Shown one piece after another: positions 36,511 through 46,091 of a stretch of 64,000 bases of DNA. The stretch covers positions 342,506-406,505 of the forward strand of contig JANWYG010000010.1 in assembly GCA_025057015.1 (NCBI GenBank). Direction: 5' to 3'. How positions within the stretch are numbered: the first letter of the stretch is position 1; each line of letters opens with the position of its first letter. The translations under genes were made by a program, and so were the position numbers. The notes beneath the pieces were generated by a model, which worked only from the letters and a program-made list of their open reading frames with translations, was not told the DNA's origin and made no database searches. This DNA comes from Blastocatellia bacterium (GTDB lineage Bacteria > Acidobacteriota > Blastocatellia > Chloracidobacteriales > JADJPF01).

Positions 36511-38807
36511 TCTTCTTTGCTCGCTATGAGGCTAGTCAGTTCGGTGCTCCTGCTATCGAGGCCGAGCACATACTGCTTGGGCTGATTAGAGAGGACAAAG
36601 GGCTGACTAATAGGTTTTTCAGGCATTCTCAAGCTTCTATAGAGTCGATACGCAAGGAGATAGAGGGTCGTACGATACTGCGTGAGAGAGTGTCCACATC
36701 GGTAGACCTGCCTCTGTCTGCTGAGGCAAAGCGTGTCTTGGCTTATGCTGCCGAAGAGTCTGAGAGATTACAACACCGCCACATAGGGACGGAACATCTA
36801 CTGCTTGGATTGCTTAGAGAGGAAAAGAGCATAGCGGCTGAGATATTGCATGAGCGAGGGTTGAGGCTGAATGCTGTGCGCGAGGAGCTGATGCGTTCAT
36901 TTGCTAGTGACCGAGCTAACTTGCAAAAAAAAGAGACGCCACATCTGGCCGAATTTAGTCGTGATCTGACTGAATCTGCGGCGCAAGGACTTCTCGATCC
37001 GCTTGTAGGGCGTGAAAACGAAATCGAGCGGGTAATTCAAATTCTCTGTCGTCGGACGAAGAATAACCCTGTACTAATAGGTGAGCCTGGTGTTGGTAAG
37101 ACCGCTATAGTTGAGGGGCTTGCCCAAAAAATCATTGCTGGGGATGTGCCACCATTTCTGGCCGATAAACGCATACTCGCACTGGATTTGTCTCTAGTAG
37201 TTGCAGGAACGAAGTATCGAGGGCAGTTCGAAGAGCGTCTCAAGACGATAATGCGGGAGCTTATCGAGAATCCACACTTCATAGTTTTCATAGATGAAAT
37301 GCATACACTCGTAGGCGCTGGCTCTGCTGAGGGGTCTCTCGATGCTGCTAACATACTCAAGCCGGCTTTGTCTCGCGGCGAAATCCAGTGTATAGGTGCT
37401 ACTACGCCGGCTGAATACCGCAAGTCTATAGAAAAAGATCGATCGCTGGAGAGACGTTTTCAGGCTGTCAAAGTACCCGTCCCGACGGAAGCGGAAGCTA
37501 TCTCTATTCTCGAAGGAATCAAAGAACGGTATGAGTCTTTTCATCAGGTTCGCTATGATCAGGAAGCTATCGAAGCTTCAGTCTTTCAGTCGAACCGTTA
37601 TATCCCTGATAGATTCTTACCCGACAAGGCCATAGACATTTTGGATGAAGCAGGTGCACGCGTCAAACTTCGGTTTTCCAAGAACGTAAACAGCTATGAA
37701 CATCGCTCGCGCTTGAGATATAGGGTGGATTTTGACGCTGATGTACCTGAGTTTGACCCACGCCGCGTCGTGTCAAAGGCTGATGTGGAAGAAGTAATAG
37801 CGCGCTGGACAGGTATTCCTGTTACTTCGCTCAAGGAAGAAGAGTCAAAGAAGCTTCTGAGGATAGAAGAGGAACTGCATAAACGGATAGTCTCGCAAGA
37901 AAAGGCCATTTCAGCTCTGGCTCGAGCTATACGCCGTAGCCGGGCTGGGCTGAAGAACCCTAACCGCCCCATAGGTAGTTTCCTCTTCTTGGGACCTACG
38001 GGAGTTGGTAAGACCGAAGTTGCTCGCTCGCTGGCCGAGTTCCTTTTTGGCTCTGAGCGCTCTATGATTCGCTTTGATATGTCGGAGTTTATGGAGAAGC
38101 ACTCCGTATCTAAACTGATAGGCTCGCCACCTGGCTATGTCGGTCACGAAGAGGGAGGCCAGTTGACAGAACGCGTCAAGCGTAGTCCCTACTGTGTGCT
38201 TTTGTTTGATGAAATAGAAAAGGCTCATCACGATATCTTTAACATTCTGCTTCAAGTCTTTGAAGATGGTATACTAACCGATTCACTCGGCAATACGATA
38301 GATTTCAAGAACACGATTATTATTATGACTTCCAATATAGGCGCGCGGTTTATCCAGAAACGTGGTCATATGGGATTTCAAGCAAGTGCTGAGCTGCAAC
38401 ATGACAAAATGGAAGAAGCTGTAATGGGTGCTGTGCGCCAGACTTTTAATCCGGAATTCATTAATCGCCTTGATGAAATCATATTGTTTGAGCCTCTTAC
38501 TGACGATGATCTGGTGCTTGTAGTTGATATCTTAATCAAGCAGCTTAACAAAACACTCGAACGTCGTCGGATAGAAGTTACTCTCACACCAGAGGTAAAA
38601 CGGTGGATAGTCAATAAAACTTGTGCTGATCGCAGCTACGGAGCACGTCCTCTACGTCGTGCTCTGCAGAAGTACGTGGAAGATCCCCTGTCTGATGCTG
38701 TGATACAAGGTAAATTTGACGAAGGATCTCGTGTAGAGATATATCTTGAAGACGATCAACTTCGCTATCGCTTCGTACCTGTAGAGTACATGCTGCTTAT
38801 GCGCTAA
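36474..38807 (+). CDS. clpC: ClpC-type AAA+ unfoldase with reduced middle domain
   Basis: Hexameric ATP-driven protein unfoldase that feeds ClpP. Double Clp N-repeats occupy residues about 1-145 ('[20 protein letters not shown]', '[19 protein letters not shown]'). The first AAA+ domain has Walker [14 protein letters not shown] and Walker B '[12 protein letters not shown]'; the second has [17 protein letters not shown] and '[20 protein letters not shown]'. Length is 777, shorter than the usual 810-850. The gap between '[11 protein letters not shown]' (about 400) and '[14 protein letters not shown]' (about 437) is only about 35 residues, so most of the coiled-coil middle domain is missing. Its start overlaps lolD by 37 nt. 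clpP is not in the window. Confidence 0.93.
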   Translation: MFERYTEKARRVIFFARYEASQFGAPAIEAEHILLGLIREDKGLTNRFFRHSQASIESIRKEIEGRTILRERVSTSVDLPLSAEAKRVLAYAAEESERLQHRHIGTEHLLLGLLREEKSIAAEILHERGLRLNAVREELMRSFASDRANLQKKETPHLAEFSRDLTESAAQGLLDPLVGRENEIERVIQILCRRTKNNPVLIGEPGVGKTAIVEGLAQKIIAGDVPPFLADKRILALDLSLVVAGTKYRGQFEERLKTIMRELIENPHFIVFIDEMHTLVGAGSAEGSLDAANILKPALSRGEIQCIGATTPAEYRKSIEKDRSLERRFQAVKVPVPTEAEAISILEGIKERYESFHQVRYDQEAIEASVFQSNRYIPDRFLPDKAIDILDEAGARVKLRFSKNVNSYEHRSRLRYRVDFDADVPEFDPRRVVSKADVEEVIARWTGIPVTSLKEEESKKLLRIEEELHKRIVSQEKAISALARAIRRSRAGLKNPNRPIGSFLFLGPTGVGKTEVARSLAEFLFGSERSMIRFDMSEFMEKHSVSKLIGSPPGYVGHEEGGQLTERVKRSPYCVLLFDEIEKAHHDIFNILLQVFEDGILTDSLGNTIDFKNTIIIMTSNIGARFIQKRGHMGFQASAELQHDKMEEAVMGAVRQTFNPEFINRLDEIILFEPLTDDDLVLVVDILIKQLNKTLERRRIEVTLTPEVKRWIVNKTCADRSYGARPLRRALQKYVEDPLSDAVIQGKFDEGSRVEIYLEDDQLRYRFVPVEYMLLMR

Positions 38808-38897
38808 AAAGTAGACATAATTCGTTCACCGGAAAGAGGGTATCAGGCGGGTTTCTGAAATTTGTTCAGAGTAGATATATGTTCTCAGAGAAAGTAC

Positions 38898-38914
38898 CTT
38901 CCACAATGTGGAAG
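38898..38914. terminator. Hairpin after clpC, in the convergent gap
   Basis: CTTCCAC / GTGGAAG inverted repeat with a 3-nt loop, 90 nt past the clpC stop and 10 nt before the 3' end of the facing gene. No T-run on either side, so terminator function is uncertain. Confidence 0.35.
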
Positions 38915-38923
38915 CTTCTGCGT

Positions 38924-39094
38924 TCATGGAAAGAAATAGAAGATGATAGCTGCAAGCAGACCGACGCCCATAAAAGAACCAAAAACTCGTAGAGCATAGA
39001 TTATCCTTTCTCTATCAGTCTGTACCTCACTTGTGACACCGGCAAATACGACCGAGACAATGGCAGCAAAGATGAGCATTACTACCAGATGCAT
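38924..39094 (-). CDS. Small two-helix membrane protein
   Basis: A 56-residue protein with two transmembrane helices: LVVMLIFAAIVSVVFAGV and, near the end, 'FGSFMGVGLLAAIIFYFFP', joined by a charged loop (SEVQTDRERIIYA). ATG 39094 has GAGGAAG upstream and overlaps the stop of the preceding gene by one base (TGATG). Last gene of the eight-gene minus-strand run. I do not recognise it; its constant pairing partner is probably the DUF6677-like gene. Confidence 0.6.
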   Translation of the reverse strand: MHLVVMLIFAAIVSVVFAGVTSEVQTDRERIIYALRVFGSFMGVGLLAAIIFYFFP

Positions 39095-39507
39095 CAGTTC
39101 TTCCTCCCTATTGCTATGTCGTATGCATCCATTATGACTAGCATATTGAGTAAGCCTGCCGTCCAAAGAAATGCGTTACCATACTCAAAAGTAGCTGCTG
39201 CTGCGCGCAAGGAGTCAAAGCCTATGTCAAAAATTAAGCAGATAAAATAGGCACTGCCGACGCCGGCATCGGCAAAGCTAAGAAAGAAGGATGTAATATC
39301 TCCGCTAGTTGGGAAAAACAGTCGGCCCTTCATTAGCAGGCCTAGGATGAACATCGCAAATATTGAGCAAGAAAATATAGCTGCACGCCACTTCTTGCCG
39401 AGGACCAAATGCCCTGCGCCAGGCAGTAAGTAGGCAAGAATGCAGGCAATCAAGAGTTTCTTCGTCGGTACTGCTGAGGCTTCGACCCGTGCGGCTTTCT
39501 CCGTCAA
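39094..39507 (-). CDS. DUF6677-like membrane protein
   Basis: 137 residues with three or four hydrophobic helices. The first carries LLPGAGHLVLGKKWRAA, the pattern of a small acidobacterial membrane family I know as DUF6677, usually next to mtnP-like or envelope genes; the identification is from memory. 'GRLFFPTSGDITSFF' and 'LLNMLVIMDAYDIA' are further family-like parts. It starts 12 nt after mtnP and ends in a TGATG with the small two-helix gene. Function unknown; its helices and the lipid-facing G-A-G-H-L motif fit a membrane accessory. Confidence 0.65.
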   Translation of the reverse strand: MTEKAARVEASAVPTKKLLIACILAYLLPGAGHLVLGKKWRAAIFSCSIFAMFILGLLMKGRLFFPTSGDITSFFLSFADAGVGSAYFICLIFDIGFDSLRAAAATFEYGNAFLWTAGLLNMLVIMDAYDIAIGRKN

Positions 39508-39519
39508 AAACTTTCCCTC

Positions 39520-40389
39520 TCAGTTGAAGTATTTGCCGAGTATAGCTTCTAACTGTTGGATACGCTCGGCAGGTATAGCCTCGCGGGCAGTTAGTATCGC
39601 ATGTCGTAAGGCTGAGCCGCATTTACAGGTTCTGATGGTTGTAGCTAGTTTTGCTATGGCAGCTCTGATAAGTTTCTGCGCGTTTGCCACATTCTTGTTC
39701 AAATACTCGATAACCATATCTACGGTTACGGCGTCGTGTGATTCATGCCAGCAATCGTAGTCTGTAACTAGTGCTATAGTGCAGTAGCATATTTCTGCTT
39801 CACGAGCAAGCTTTGCTTCTTGCAGGTTGGTCATACCTATTATCGACATACCCCACTGTCGATAGACGTGTGATTCGGCTTTTGTGGAAAATGCCGGCCC
39901 TTCCATGCAAAGATAAGTTCCGCCTCTGTGAACCGTGATATCTTCGAGGACTTTTGCAGCTTCCTCTACTATGTCGCAGAGATCTTTGCAGACGGGATCG
40001 GCGAAAGTGATGTGTGCTACTATGCCGTTGCCGAAGAAGGTCGAAATTCGCCCTCGCGTTCTGTCGAAAAACTGGTCAGGGATGACTATGTCCAGAGGCT
40101 TTAGTTCTTCTTTAAGCGAGCCGACGGCTGAGGCTGAAATAATTCTCTCAACGCCGAGCATTTTCATACCGTAGATGTTGGCACGAAACGGCAGTTCGCT
40201 CGGCATCAGCTTGTGTCCTCGACCATGTCGAGCAAGAAATGCCACACGTACGCCTTCGAGTGTACCGATAATGAAATTATCGGACGGCCGCCCAAACGGT
40301 GTGTCCAATGCTACTTCTTCTATGTCTATTAATCCATCCATGTGGTATAAGCCACTTCCACCTATGACACCTATGCTGGCTTGAGACAT
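39520..40389 (-). CDS. mtnP: S-methyl-5'-thioadenosine phosphorylase
   Basis: Phosphorolysis of methylthioadenosine to adenine and methylthioribose-1-phosphate, part of methionine salvage and polyamine by-product removal. 289 residues, purine nucleoside phosphorylase fold. '[12 protein letters not shown]' opens the protein; '[21 protein letters not shown]' is the phosphate/ribose region; '[16 protein letters not shown]' and '[18 protein letters not shown]' hold the nucleoside site, with 'LVTDYDCWH' near the catalytic Asp. GGAGG precedes ATG 40389, which lies 19 nt inside the MBL-fold gene. No other methionine-salvage genes are in the window. Confidence 0.93.
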   Translation of the reverse strand: MSQASIGVIGGSGLYHMDGLIDIEEVALDTPFGRPSDNFIIGTLEGVRVAFLARHGRGHKLMPSELPFRANIYGMKMLGVERIISASAVGSLKEELKPLDIVIPDQFFDRTRGRISTFFGNGIVAHITFADPVCKDLCDIVEEAAKVLEDITVHRGGTYLCMEGPAFSTKAESHVYRQWGMSIIGMTNLQEAKLAREAEICYCTIALVTDYDCWHESHDAVTVDMVIEYLNKNVANAQKLIRAAIAKLATTIRTCKCGSALRHAILTAREAIPAERIQQLEAILGKYFN

Positions 40390-41210
40390 GCTTCCTCCAG
40401 AACTTTGTATTTATCTTTTTCTTTGACTATTCGTCCAGCGGGCAAGACTGGATCATGCTCAAAAATGCATATCCAACTTTCAGCTTCAGCTTGAGGTACA
40501 AGCCGTTTCTTTTGCTCGACGAGTTCGACAGGATAAAGATCGTAAGCCATTACCCAAGCATACGGCAGATGCAGCGAAGTGGGTATAATGTCTGCGAAGA
40601 AGACTAGCTTTAGGTTGCCGCTAGAAATACGCACGAGCTGCGTATCAAGGTTGTGGCCTGGCACGCGAAAAACTTCTAGGCCAGGTATTATTTCGCAATC
40701 GCCTTCTATCAACTCTAGCTGATGCTTGATGGGTTCCCAATCGTCAGATATGTAGCTTGCCCGGTCACGTTCGTGAGGACGGCAAGCATGCTCATACTCG
40801 GCTCGTTGTACTATGTATCTGGCATTGGGGAAAGTTGGTACAATCTGGCCGTTTCTTAGCGTGGTATTTCCTCCTGCATGGTCGAAGTGCAGATGTGTGT
40901 TGATGACCATGGTTATGTCTTCGGGGTGTATATCGTGCTGCTTTAGCGATTCGACAAGTTTGCCGCAGCTTAGGGCATAAATGCGGCGATGCTTCTCGCT
41001 CCACTTATTCCCAGCACCAGTGTCTACTAGAATGATCTGGTCTTTGTAGCGTACGAGTAAGCAATTTAGCGCTACTTCTATACGGTTCAGGTCATCTACA
41101 GCACAGAGCTTTGCCCAGAGCACTCGAGGCACGACGCCAAACATTGCTCCTCCGTCGAGACGAAGGCTTCCGTCGCTTACTATGTCTACCAGAAAATCTC
41201 CCAGTATCAA
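40371..41210 (-). CDS. MBL-fold metallo-hydrolase
   Basis: 279 residues of the metallo-beta-lactamase fold. The metal motif is complete: HLHFDHAGG near residue 108 (HxHxDH), a further ligand in '[10 protein letters not shown]', the bridging Asp in 'VFFADIIPT' and a final His in 'CIFEHDP'. The substrate is not clear; AHL-lactonase-like and quinoprotein-like MBL proteins share this organisation. It starts in an ATGA overlap with the PpiC gene and is followed by mtnP with a 19-nt overlap, so it is deep inside the operon. Confidence 0.85.
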   Translation of the reverse strand: MILGDFLVDIVSDGSLRLDGGAMFGVVPRVLWAKLCAVDDLNRIEVALNCLLVRYKDQIILVDTGAGNKWSEKHRRIYALSCGKLVESLKQHDIHPEDITMVINTHLHFDHAGGNTTLRNGQIVPTFPNARYIVQRAEYEHACRPHERDRASYISDDWEPIKHQLELIEGDCEIIPGLEVFRVPGHNLDTQLVRISSGNLKLVFFADIIPTSLHLPYAWVMAYDLYPVELVEQKKRLVPQAEAESWICIFEHDPVLPAGRIVKEKDKYKVLEEACLKPA

Positions 41211-42406
41211 TGTCCGTGACCCTCGTGTTCGGCTTGCTGCTGGTTTGTCGTTTGTGGTGTCTGAGTCTCTTGAGTAGATCCGGGTAAGTTAAAATTTTCA
41301 TCTATTGCTACAAGATTTTTGGCTTGTAACTCTTCTATCTGTTCACGAACTTTTTTCTCTACTAGTTGCTCTCTGATTTCTGCCTTGAGAGATTCGTCAA
41401 GCGGAGCGATACGCTTATCTGTTACCTTTATTATGTGGTAGCCAAACTGAGTTTCCACTATATCGCTCACTTCGCCGACCTTAAGTTTAAAAACAGCTTC
41501 TTTGAATTCTGGTACGAACTGAACGTCGTGACGAAAGTATCCTAAGTCGCCGCCTTGCTGTGCGGATCCAGGATCGTCGGAATTCTCTTTAGCTAACTTA
41601 GCAAAGTCTTCACCGGCTTTAATCCGTGCTAGCAGAGCTTCTGCTTTCTGACGAGCTTCTTCTTTGGTCTTGGGTTTGTCCTTAGCAGTGGGGCTTTCGG
41701 GATCTTCGGCTGGAGCTACGAGTATGTGACTTGCACGGGTTTCGTCGTAACTGCTCTTGTTTGCTTCATAGTGAGAGTTTATTTCCGCATCGCTGACCTT
41801 GGTTGTCTTGAACATCTCTTGCTGTACCCTAGACGAGAGGAATGCTGCCCGCTGCACTTTTACCATGGTCTTGTAGCCGAGGTCATTATCTAGGCCGATA
41901 CGTCTTGCTCCTTCAAGCATAAGCTGCATTCTTGCGAATTCTTGTTTGAAAGCATCCCCGCTACTTATTGCTTTGTACTGTGGGTTGGCTTTGAGAAAGT
42001 TATCGAGAGCGCTGGGATTTTCATCAAGATATTTCTTGATTTGCTCTTGGCTGAACTCGACGGCTTGGGGATTTTGTTTTGACATCCTTTCGCGATAAAG
42101 CGTAGCGAGGGCTATCTTTTCCATAAGAGCAAGTTCTGCTACAACTTCCGGTTTTTCCTCTATGCCTAGCCGCTTTGCTTCGAGTCCGAGTGTGAGTATA
42201 CGTTTGAGGTTGTCTATGAATTGCTTTCTGCCTTCAGGCTGACTGCGGATGCGCTCAACTTCCTGCTGAGGAATTACCTTGAGCAGGCTTTCCATTTCCT
42301 CTTTGCTCAAAGAGACCGGAGATGAGGAAAGACTGCGACGTTGCGCATAAAGTAAAGATAGAGCTATGATAACTACTGTTGCTATGGCTATCTTGGGCTT
42401 AATCAA
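41207..42406 (-). CDS. Peptidyl-prolyl cis-trans isomerase, PpiC/SurA type
   Basis: A periplasmic folding factor of 399 residues. An N-terminal hydrophobic segment (IAIATVVIIALSLLYA) serves as a signal or anchor. A SurA-like chaperone region follows, and a parvulin domain spans about 225-350: 'ASHILVA', 'FAKLAKENSDDPGSAQQGGD', 'VFKLKVGEVSDIVETQFGYH', 'IIKVTDKRIA'. The tail ends in EHEGHGH, possibly metal-binding. It overlaps both neighbours by ATGA. A likely role is outer-membrane or lipoprotein biogenesis. Confidence 0.87.
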   Translation of the reverse strand: MIKPKIAIATVVIIALSLLYAQRRSLSSSPVSLSKEEMESLLKVIPQQEVERIRSQPEGRKQFIDNLKRILTLGLEAKRLGIEEKPEVVAELALMEKIALATLYRERMSKQNPQAVEFSQEQIKKYLDENPSALDNFLKANPQYKAISSGDAFKQEFARMQLMLEGARRIGLDNDLGYKTMVKVQRAAFLSSRVQQEMFKTTKVSDAEINSHYEANKSSYDETRASHILVAPAEDPESPTAKDKPKTKEEARQKAEALLARIKAGEDFAKLAKENSDDPGSAQQGGDLGYFRHDVQFVPEFKEAVFKLKVGEVSDIVETQFGYHIIKVTDKRIAPLDESLKAEIREQLVEKKVREQIEELQAKNLVAIDENFNLPGSTQETQTPQTTNQQQAEHEGHGH

Positions 42407-42807
42407 TGCTCAGCCTCCTTTTGGACTAGTTCTATAAGCACGCCGGAGGAACTTTTCGGGTGCACGAAAGCTATCAAATGTCCTCCGGCTCCTATTCGTG
42501 GTTTAGAGTCTATCAAATCGACGCCAGCCGCCTTTAGCTCGTCAAGCTTGGCATATATGTCTTCTACTTCTATGCATATATGGTGTATGCCAGGGCCACG
42601 TTTATCTATGAATTTGGCTATGGGTGAATCTGAACTAGTAGCTTCCAGCAGTTCCAAGCGACTTTCGCCTATCGGCAGCATAGCCACGCGTACCTTCTGG
42701 TCTTGAACGGTTTCGGTGCCGGCTACGGAAAGCCCTAGGGCTTGTTGATAAAATTTCACGGCTTCGTCTATTGATTTTACTGCTATGCCTAAGTGATCGA
42801 GTTTCAT
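42403..42807 (-). CDS. mce: Methylmalonyl-CoA epimerase
   Basis: Converts (S)- to (R)-methylmalonyl-CoA for the B12-dependent mutase in propionate, odd-chain fatty-acid and branched amino-acid breakdown. 134 residues of the VOC (glyoxalase) fold: 'LDHLGIAVKSIDEAVKFYQQ', 'VAMLPIGESRLELLEAT', 'RGPGIHHICIEVEDI' and 'SSSGVLIELVQKE' supply the His and Glu metal ligands. It overlaps meaB upstream and ppiC downstream by ATGA. Its neighbour meaB confirms the pathway. The mutase itself is not in the window. Confidence 0.92.
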   Translation of the reverse strand: MKLDHLGIAVKSIDEAVKFYQQALGLSVAGTETVQDQKVRVAMLPIGESRLELLEATSSDSPIAKFIDKRGPGIHHICIEVEDIYAKLDELKAAGVDLIDSKPRIGAGGHLIAFVHPKSSSGVLIELVQKEAEH

Positions 42808-43760
42808 TTTTTTATTACTCTTTTGCAGATATTTTCTACTATTGAGTATGGATCACAGCGTTTAGCTGCAACTTCGATTGCTGCCTTGTCGAGCTCAGTT
42901 TTGAGAGAATCATCCTCTAGCACTGTCTGCAGTAATCTTTCGCGCAGTAGCTGAATCAATCTCTGTTCAGCTACACGTCGTTTACGCTCGAAGACATTTG
43001 CTTTGCCGGAATCCAGATGTTGTTTGTAAAGCTCTATTGCTTGTTCCAGCTCGTTGATGCCACTTGACTGTATAGCGATAGTTTTGACTATAGGCGGTTT
43101 CCAACCGTCGGCACGCTCGGTCATAGAAAGCAGTGCTTCGAGTTCTCGCTCGGTACGAAGTACGCCGTCACGATCAGCTTTGTTAATGACGAAGATGTCA
43201 CCTATTTCCATGATTCCTGCCTTGATAGTCTGCACATCATCTCCCATACCGGGGACGAGGACTACTATAGAGAGATCGGCAGTCTTAACTATATCAACTT
43301 CATCTTGACCGACACCTACGGTCTCTACGATGATCCTATCGTAGCTTGCTGAGTCAAGTATCGCTACTGCGTCTGCCGTGGCACGGGAGAGCCCTCCGAG
43401 GTTACCGCGGGTAGCCATGCTGCGGATAAAAGTCTTTGGATCAAGGCTCAGGGCCTGCATCCTTATTCGATCACCGAGTATAGCCCCACCAGAGAACGGG
43501 CTAGAAGGATCTACGGCCACTATTGCTACGCTTAAGTCACGTTCCTTGCGGTAATACAGCGAGAGCTTATCGACTAACGAGCTTTTTCCCGCACCAGGCG
43601 CACCAGTGACGCCTATGATTAATGCCTTGCCTGTCTTTGGGTAGACATGCCTTAGTAGCTCAGCTGCTTCGTGCGGGTAATTTTCTGCTAACGTTATGGC
43701 ACGCGCTACTGAGCGAACGTTCCGAGCTAAAATACCTTCTACCAGACTGTCGATATTCAC
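42804..43760 (-). CDS. meaB: Methylmalonyl-CoA mutase-associated GTPase MeaB
   Basis: G3E-family GTPase that protects and reloads adenosylcobalamin on methylmalonyl-CoA mutase. P-loop GVTGAPGAGKSSLVDKL, 'VAIVAVDPSSPFSGGAILGD', 'FIRSMATRGNLGGLS', 'IVETVGVGQDEVDI' and NKAD in 'FVINKADRDG' all match. I start at GTG 43760, which puts 'DSLVEGILARNVRSVARAIT' at the N-terminus as in the family (318 residues); the frame is open to a TTG at 43808 without ribosome site. It overlaps mce by 4 nt. Confidence 0.92.
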   Translation of the reverse strand: MNIDSLVEGILARNVRSVARAITLAENYPHEAAELLRHVYPKTGKALIIGVTGAPGAGKSSLVDKLSLYYRKERDLSVAIVAVDPSSPFSGGAILGDRIRMQALSLDPKTFIRSMATRGNLGGLSRATADAVAILDSASYDRIIVETVGVGQDEVDIVKTADLSIVVLVPGMGDDVQTIKAGIMEIGDIFVINKADRDGVLRTERELEALLSMTERADGWKPPIVKTIAIQSSGINELEQAIELYKQHLDSGKANVFERKRRVAEQRLIQLLRERLLQTVLEDDSLKTELDKAAIEVAAKRCDPYSIVENICKRVIKK

Positions 43761-43823
43761 TGAACTTCGCTTCGCTGCAAGTTTACATAAAACTGAAAGC
43801 TTGTACAATCTGCACGGGCGGGG

Positions 43824-44969
43824 TTACAAGCTCTTGAGTATCTCTCGAGCTATCACCATGCGCTGTATTTCGCTTGTGCCTTCACCTATGGTGCAGAGTT
43901 TCGAATCGCGCCAATATTTCTCTGCTGGGTAGTCTTTTGTGAAGCCGTAGCCACCGTGGATCTGTATGGACTCTTCTGCCACTTTAACAGCCATTTCTGA
44001 GGCGTAGAGTTTTGCCATGGCCGATTCTTTAGTGGTTTTCTTACCGGCATCTTTGAGGGCTGCTGCTCTGAGCGTAAGTAGTCTGGCAGCTTCTATCTGT
44101 GTGTGCATGTCTGCTAACTTCCACTGTATGGCCTGATAGCTGGAGATGGTCTTTCCAAATGCAGTGCGCTGTTTAGCATACTTCACTGCAGCTTCATAAG
44201 CACCTTGGGCTATTCCCACGGCGAGAGCTGCTATAGAAATACGCCCTCCGTCTAGTATCTTCAGTGAATCGATAAACCCTTCGCCTTCCTTGCCGAGCAG
44301 TGCCTCATTCGGGACCCAGCAATCTTCAAGTATTACCGAGGCAGTGTCTGAAGCTCTACATCCGAGTTTGTTCTCCTTGCGTCCTGGCGTAAGTCCGGGA
44401 GTGTTGCGTTCGATGATGAAAGCAGATATTCCATGAGTCTGTTTCTCTTTGTTTGTGAGCGCCATAATCACGTAGGTATTGGCATAAGTTGCGTGCGTAA
44501 TGAAATTTTTAGTACCGTTAAGTTTCCATCTGTTGCTGTTACGTACTGCTGTAGTGCGCATTCCAGCAGCGTCTGAACCGGAACTTGGTTCAGTTAGAGC
44601 CCAAGCACCTAGGTGTTCACCTCGGGCTAATGGCACTACGTACTTTTCTATCTGCTCTTTGGTGCCTGATTGGAATATGTGGTTTGTGCAAAGTGAGTTA
44701 TGAGCTGCCACACTGAGTGCTATCGATGCATCTACACGTGCTAGCTCTTCTATGATAGTTGCGTATGCGACATAGTTTAGGCCAGCACCTCCAACTTCTT
44801 CTGGGAAGATTATACCCATTAGGTTTAACTCAGCTAGTTTTGGCAACAATTCCAGAGGAAAATGCTGCGTTTCGTCCCACTCCATCACGTGCGGAGCTAT
44901 CTCTCCTTCTGCGAACTCTCTTACCGAATGCTTGATTTGCACTACTTCTTCAGATAGCTCAAAATTCAT
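43824..44969 (-). CDS. Acyl-CoA dehydrogenase
   Basis: FAD enzyme that introduces the alpha-beta double bond in acyl-CoA. 381 residues, short-chain/butyryl-type length. '[21 protein letters not shown]' and '[11 protein letters not shown]' bind FAD; the C-terminus holds '[20 protein letters not shown]' and the catalytic Glu in [24 protein letters not shown] precedes ATG 44969. First gene of the run that continues with meaB and mce, so the natural substrate may be a short or branched acyl-CoA from amino acids or odd-chain fats. A good promoter lies upstream. Confidence 0.93.
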   Translation of the reverse strand: MNFELSEEVVQIKHSVREFAEGEIAPHVMEWDETQHFPLELLPKLAELNLMGIIFPEEVGGAGLNYVAYATIIEELARVDASIALSVAAHNSLCTNHIFQSGTKEQIEKYVVPLARGEHLGAWALTEPSSGSDAAGMRTTAVRNSNRWKLNGTKNFITHATYANTYVIMALTNKEKQTHGISAFIIERNTPGLTPGRKENKLGCRASDTASVILEDCWVPNEALLGKEGEGFIDSLKILDGGRISIAALAVGIAQGAYEAAVKYAKQRTAFGKTISSYQAIQWKLADMHTQIEAARLLTLRAAALKDAGKKTTKESAMAKLYASEMAVKVAEESIQIHGGYGFTKDYPAEKYWRDSKLCTIGEGTSEIQRMVIAREILKSL

Positions 44970-45037
44970 ACTTCCTCCTCAGATCTGCCTTAGTTGGTTG
45001 ACTTATGAAAGAAAATTTTATAGCTCTAAAAGAAATT

Positions 45038-45066
45038 ATTATAGCTTTTTTGTTAGGAGGATGCAA
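45038..45066 (-). promoter_or_regulatory. Promoter for the acyl-CoA dehydrogenase operon
   Basis: Minus strand TTGCAT (45066-45061), 17-nt spacer, perfect TATAAT (45043-45038); leader about 60 nt. Its -35 coincides with the first codons of the divergent hemB gene. Confidence 0.5.
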
Positions 45067-46023
45067 TTGCTGAGGCTTCGTAGACTTCGTAGAAACGAAT
45101 CGATACGGGCGTTGGTGCGCGAGACGCGACTTACGCCAGACGACTTTGTTTATCCGATGTTTGTGTGCGAAGGTGAGGGGATAAGGCGTGAAATAGCGTC
45201 TATGCCCGGGCAGTATAACTTTTCCGTAGACGAGCTAGTAAAGGAAGCCGAGCAAGTACGTAGTTTAGGCATACGTGCAGTCATTATCTTTGGTATACCG
45301 AGCTATAAGGATGCTATAGGCAGGGAAGCTTACGGTGAAGACTCTATAGTTCAGCGGGCGACACGTGCGCTAAAGCGCGAGGTGAAAGACCTACTAGTAA
45401 TAACAGACACCTGCTTGTGCGAGTATACCGACCATGGGCACTGTGGCGTTGTAAGAGACTCGGAGGTGTTAAACGATCCGACGTTGGAGTTACTGGCTCG
45501 TACCGCAGTTTCACAGGCAAAGGCTGGAGCAGATATTATTGCCCCTTCAAATATGATGGATGGGTTTGTCGCTGCTATAAGGGCGGCTCTCGATACTGCT
45601 GGTTTTGAGCAAGTGCCTATTTTGTCGTATGCTGTGAAATATGCGTCAGCTTTTTATGGACCTTTTAGAGAAGCAGCTAAGAGCGCACCTCAGTTTGGTG
45701 ATAGAAAGTCGTATCAGATGGATGTTGCCAATTTTCGCGAGGCGATGCGCGAGGCAGAAGTAGATGTAACCGAAGGCGCAGACATTCTCATGGTTAAGCC
45801 AGCACTACCTTATCTCGACGTATTACATGCGCTTAGGCAACGATATAATCTGCCGCTTGCTGCTTACCAAGTAAGTGGTGAGTACGCAATGATCAAATCG
45901 GCTGCCCAACGCGGTTGGTTGGATGAAAAGCAGGTAATGATAGAAACTCTCACGGCTATCAAGCGAGCAGGTGCAGATCTGATACTTACCTACTTTGCCA
46001 AACAGGCAGTTCAGTGCTTCTGA
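45061..46023 (+). CDS. hemB: Porphobilinogen synthase (delta-aminolevulinate dehydratase)
   Basis: Joins two 5-aminolevulinate molecules to porphobilinogen in tetrapyrrole synthesis. 320 residues. The zinc cysteines are present in [18 protein letters not shown], so this is the Zn-type enzyme. Active-site lysines are in [15 protein letters not shown] and [16 protein letters not shown]; '[16 protein letters not shown]' and '[15 protein letters not shown]' also match. AGGAGG directly abuts ATG 45061, which is too close for normal initiation; the in-frame TTG at 45067 has proper spacing and may be the true start. The longer upstream frame to 44932 is antisense to the divergent gene and is not coding. 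Confidence 0.94.
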   Translation: MQLLRLRRLRRNESIRALVRETRLTPDDFVYPMFVCEGEGIRREIASMPGQYNFSVDELVKEAEQVRSLGIRAVIIFGIPSYKDAIGREAYGEDSIVQRATRALKREVKDLLVITDTCLCEYTDHGHCGVVRDSEVLNDPTLELLARTAVSQAKAGADIIAPSNMMDGFVAAIRAALDTAGFEQVPILSYAVKYASAFYGPFREAAKSAPQFGDRKSYQMDVANFREAMREAEVDVTEGADILMVKPALPYLDVLHALRQRYNLPLAAYQVSGEYAMIKSAAQRGWLDEKQVMIETLTAIKRAGADLILTYFAKQAVQCF

Positions 46024-46045
46024 GTGTGGTTACATATAGCAATCT

Positions 46046-46074
46046 TTGCAATAACTGCACTCTGTAACTAGAAT
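46046..46074 (+). promoter_or_regulatory. Promoter for the IPT/TIG-like protein gene
   Basis: TTGCAA (46046-46051), 17-nt spacer, TAGAAT (46069-46074); short leader containing the GGGGAG ribosome site ahead of ATG 46092. Confidence 0.45.
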
Positions 46075-46091
46075 TATCCAGGGGGAGAGAT

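Noticed and set aside
44932-45060. N-terminal extension of hemB
   Set aside because: Antisense to the acyl-CoA dehydrogenase start, covers the promoter region and does not match HemB.
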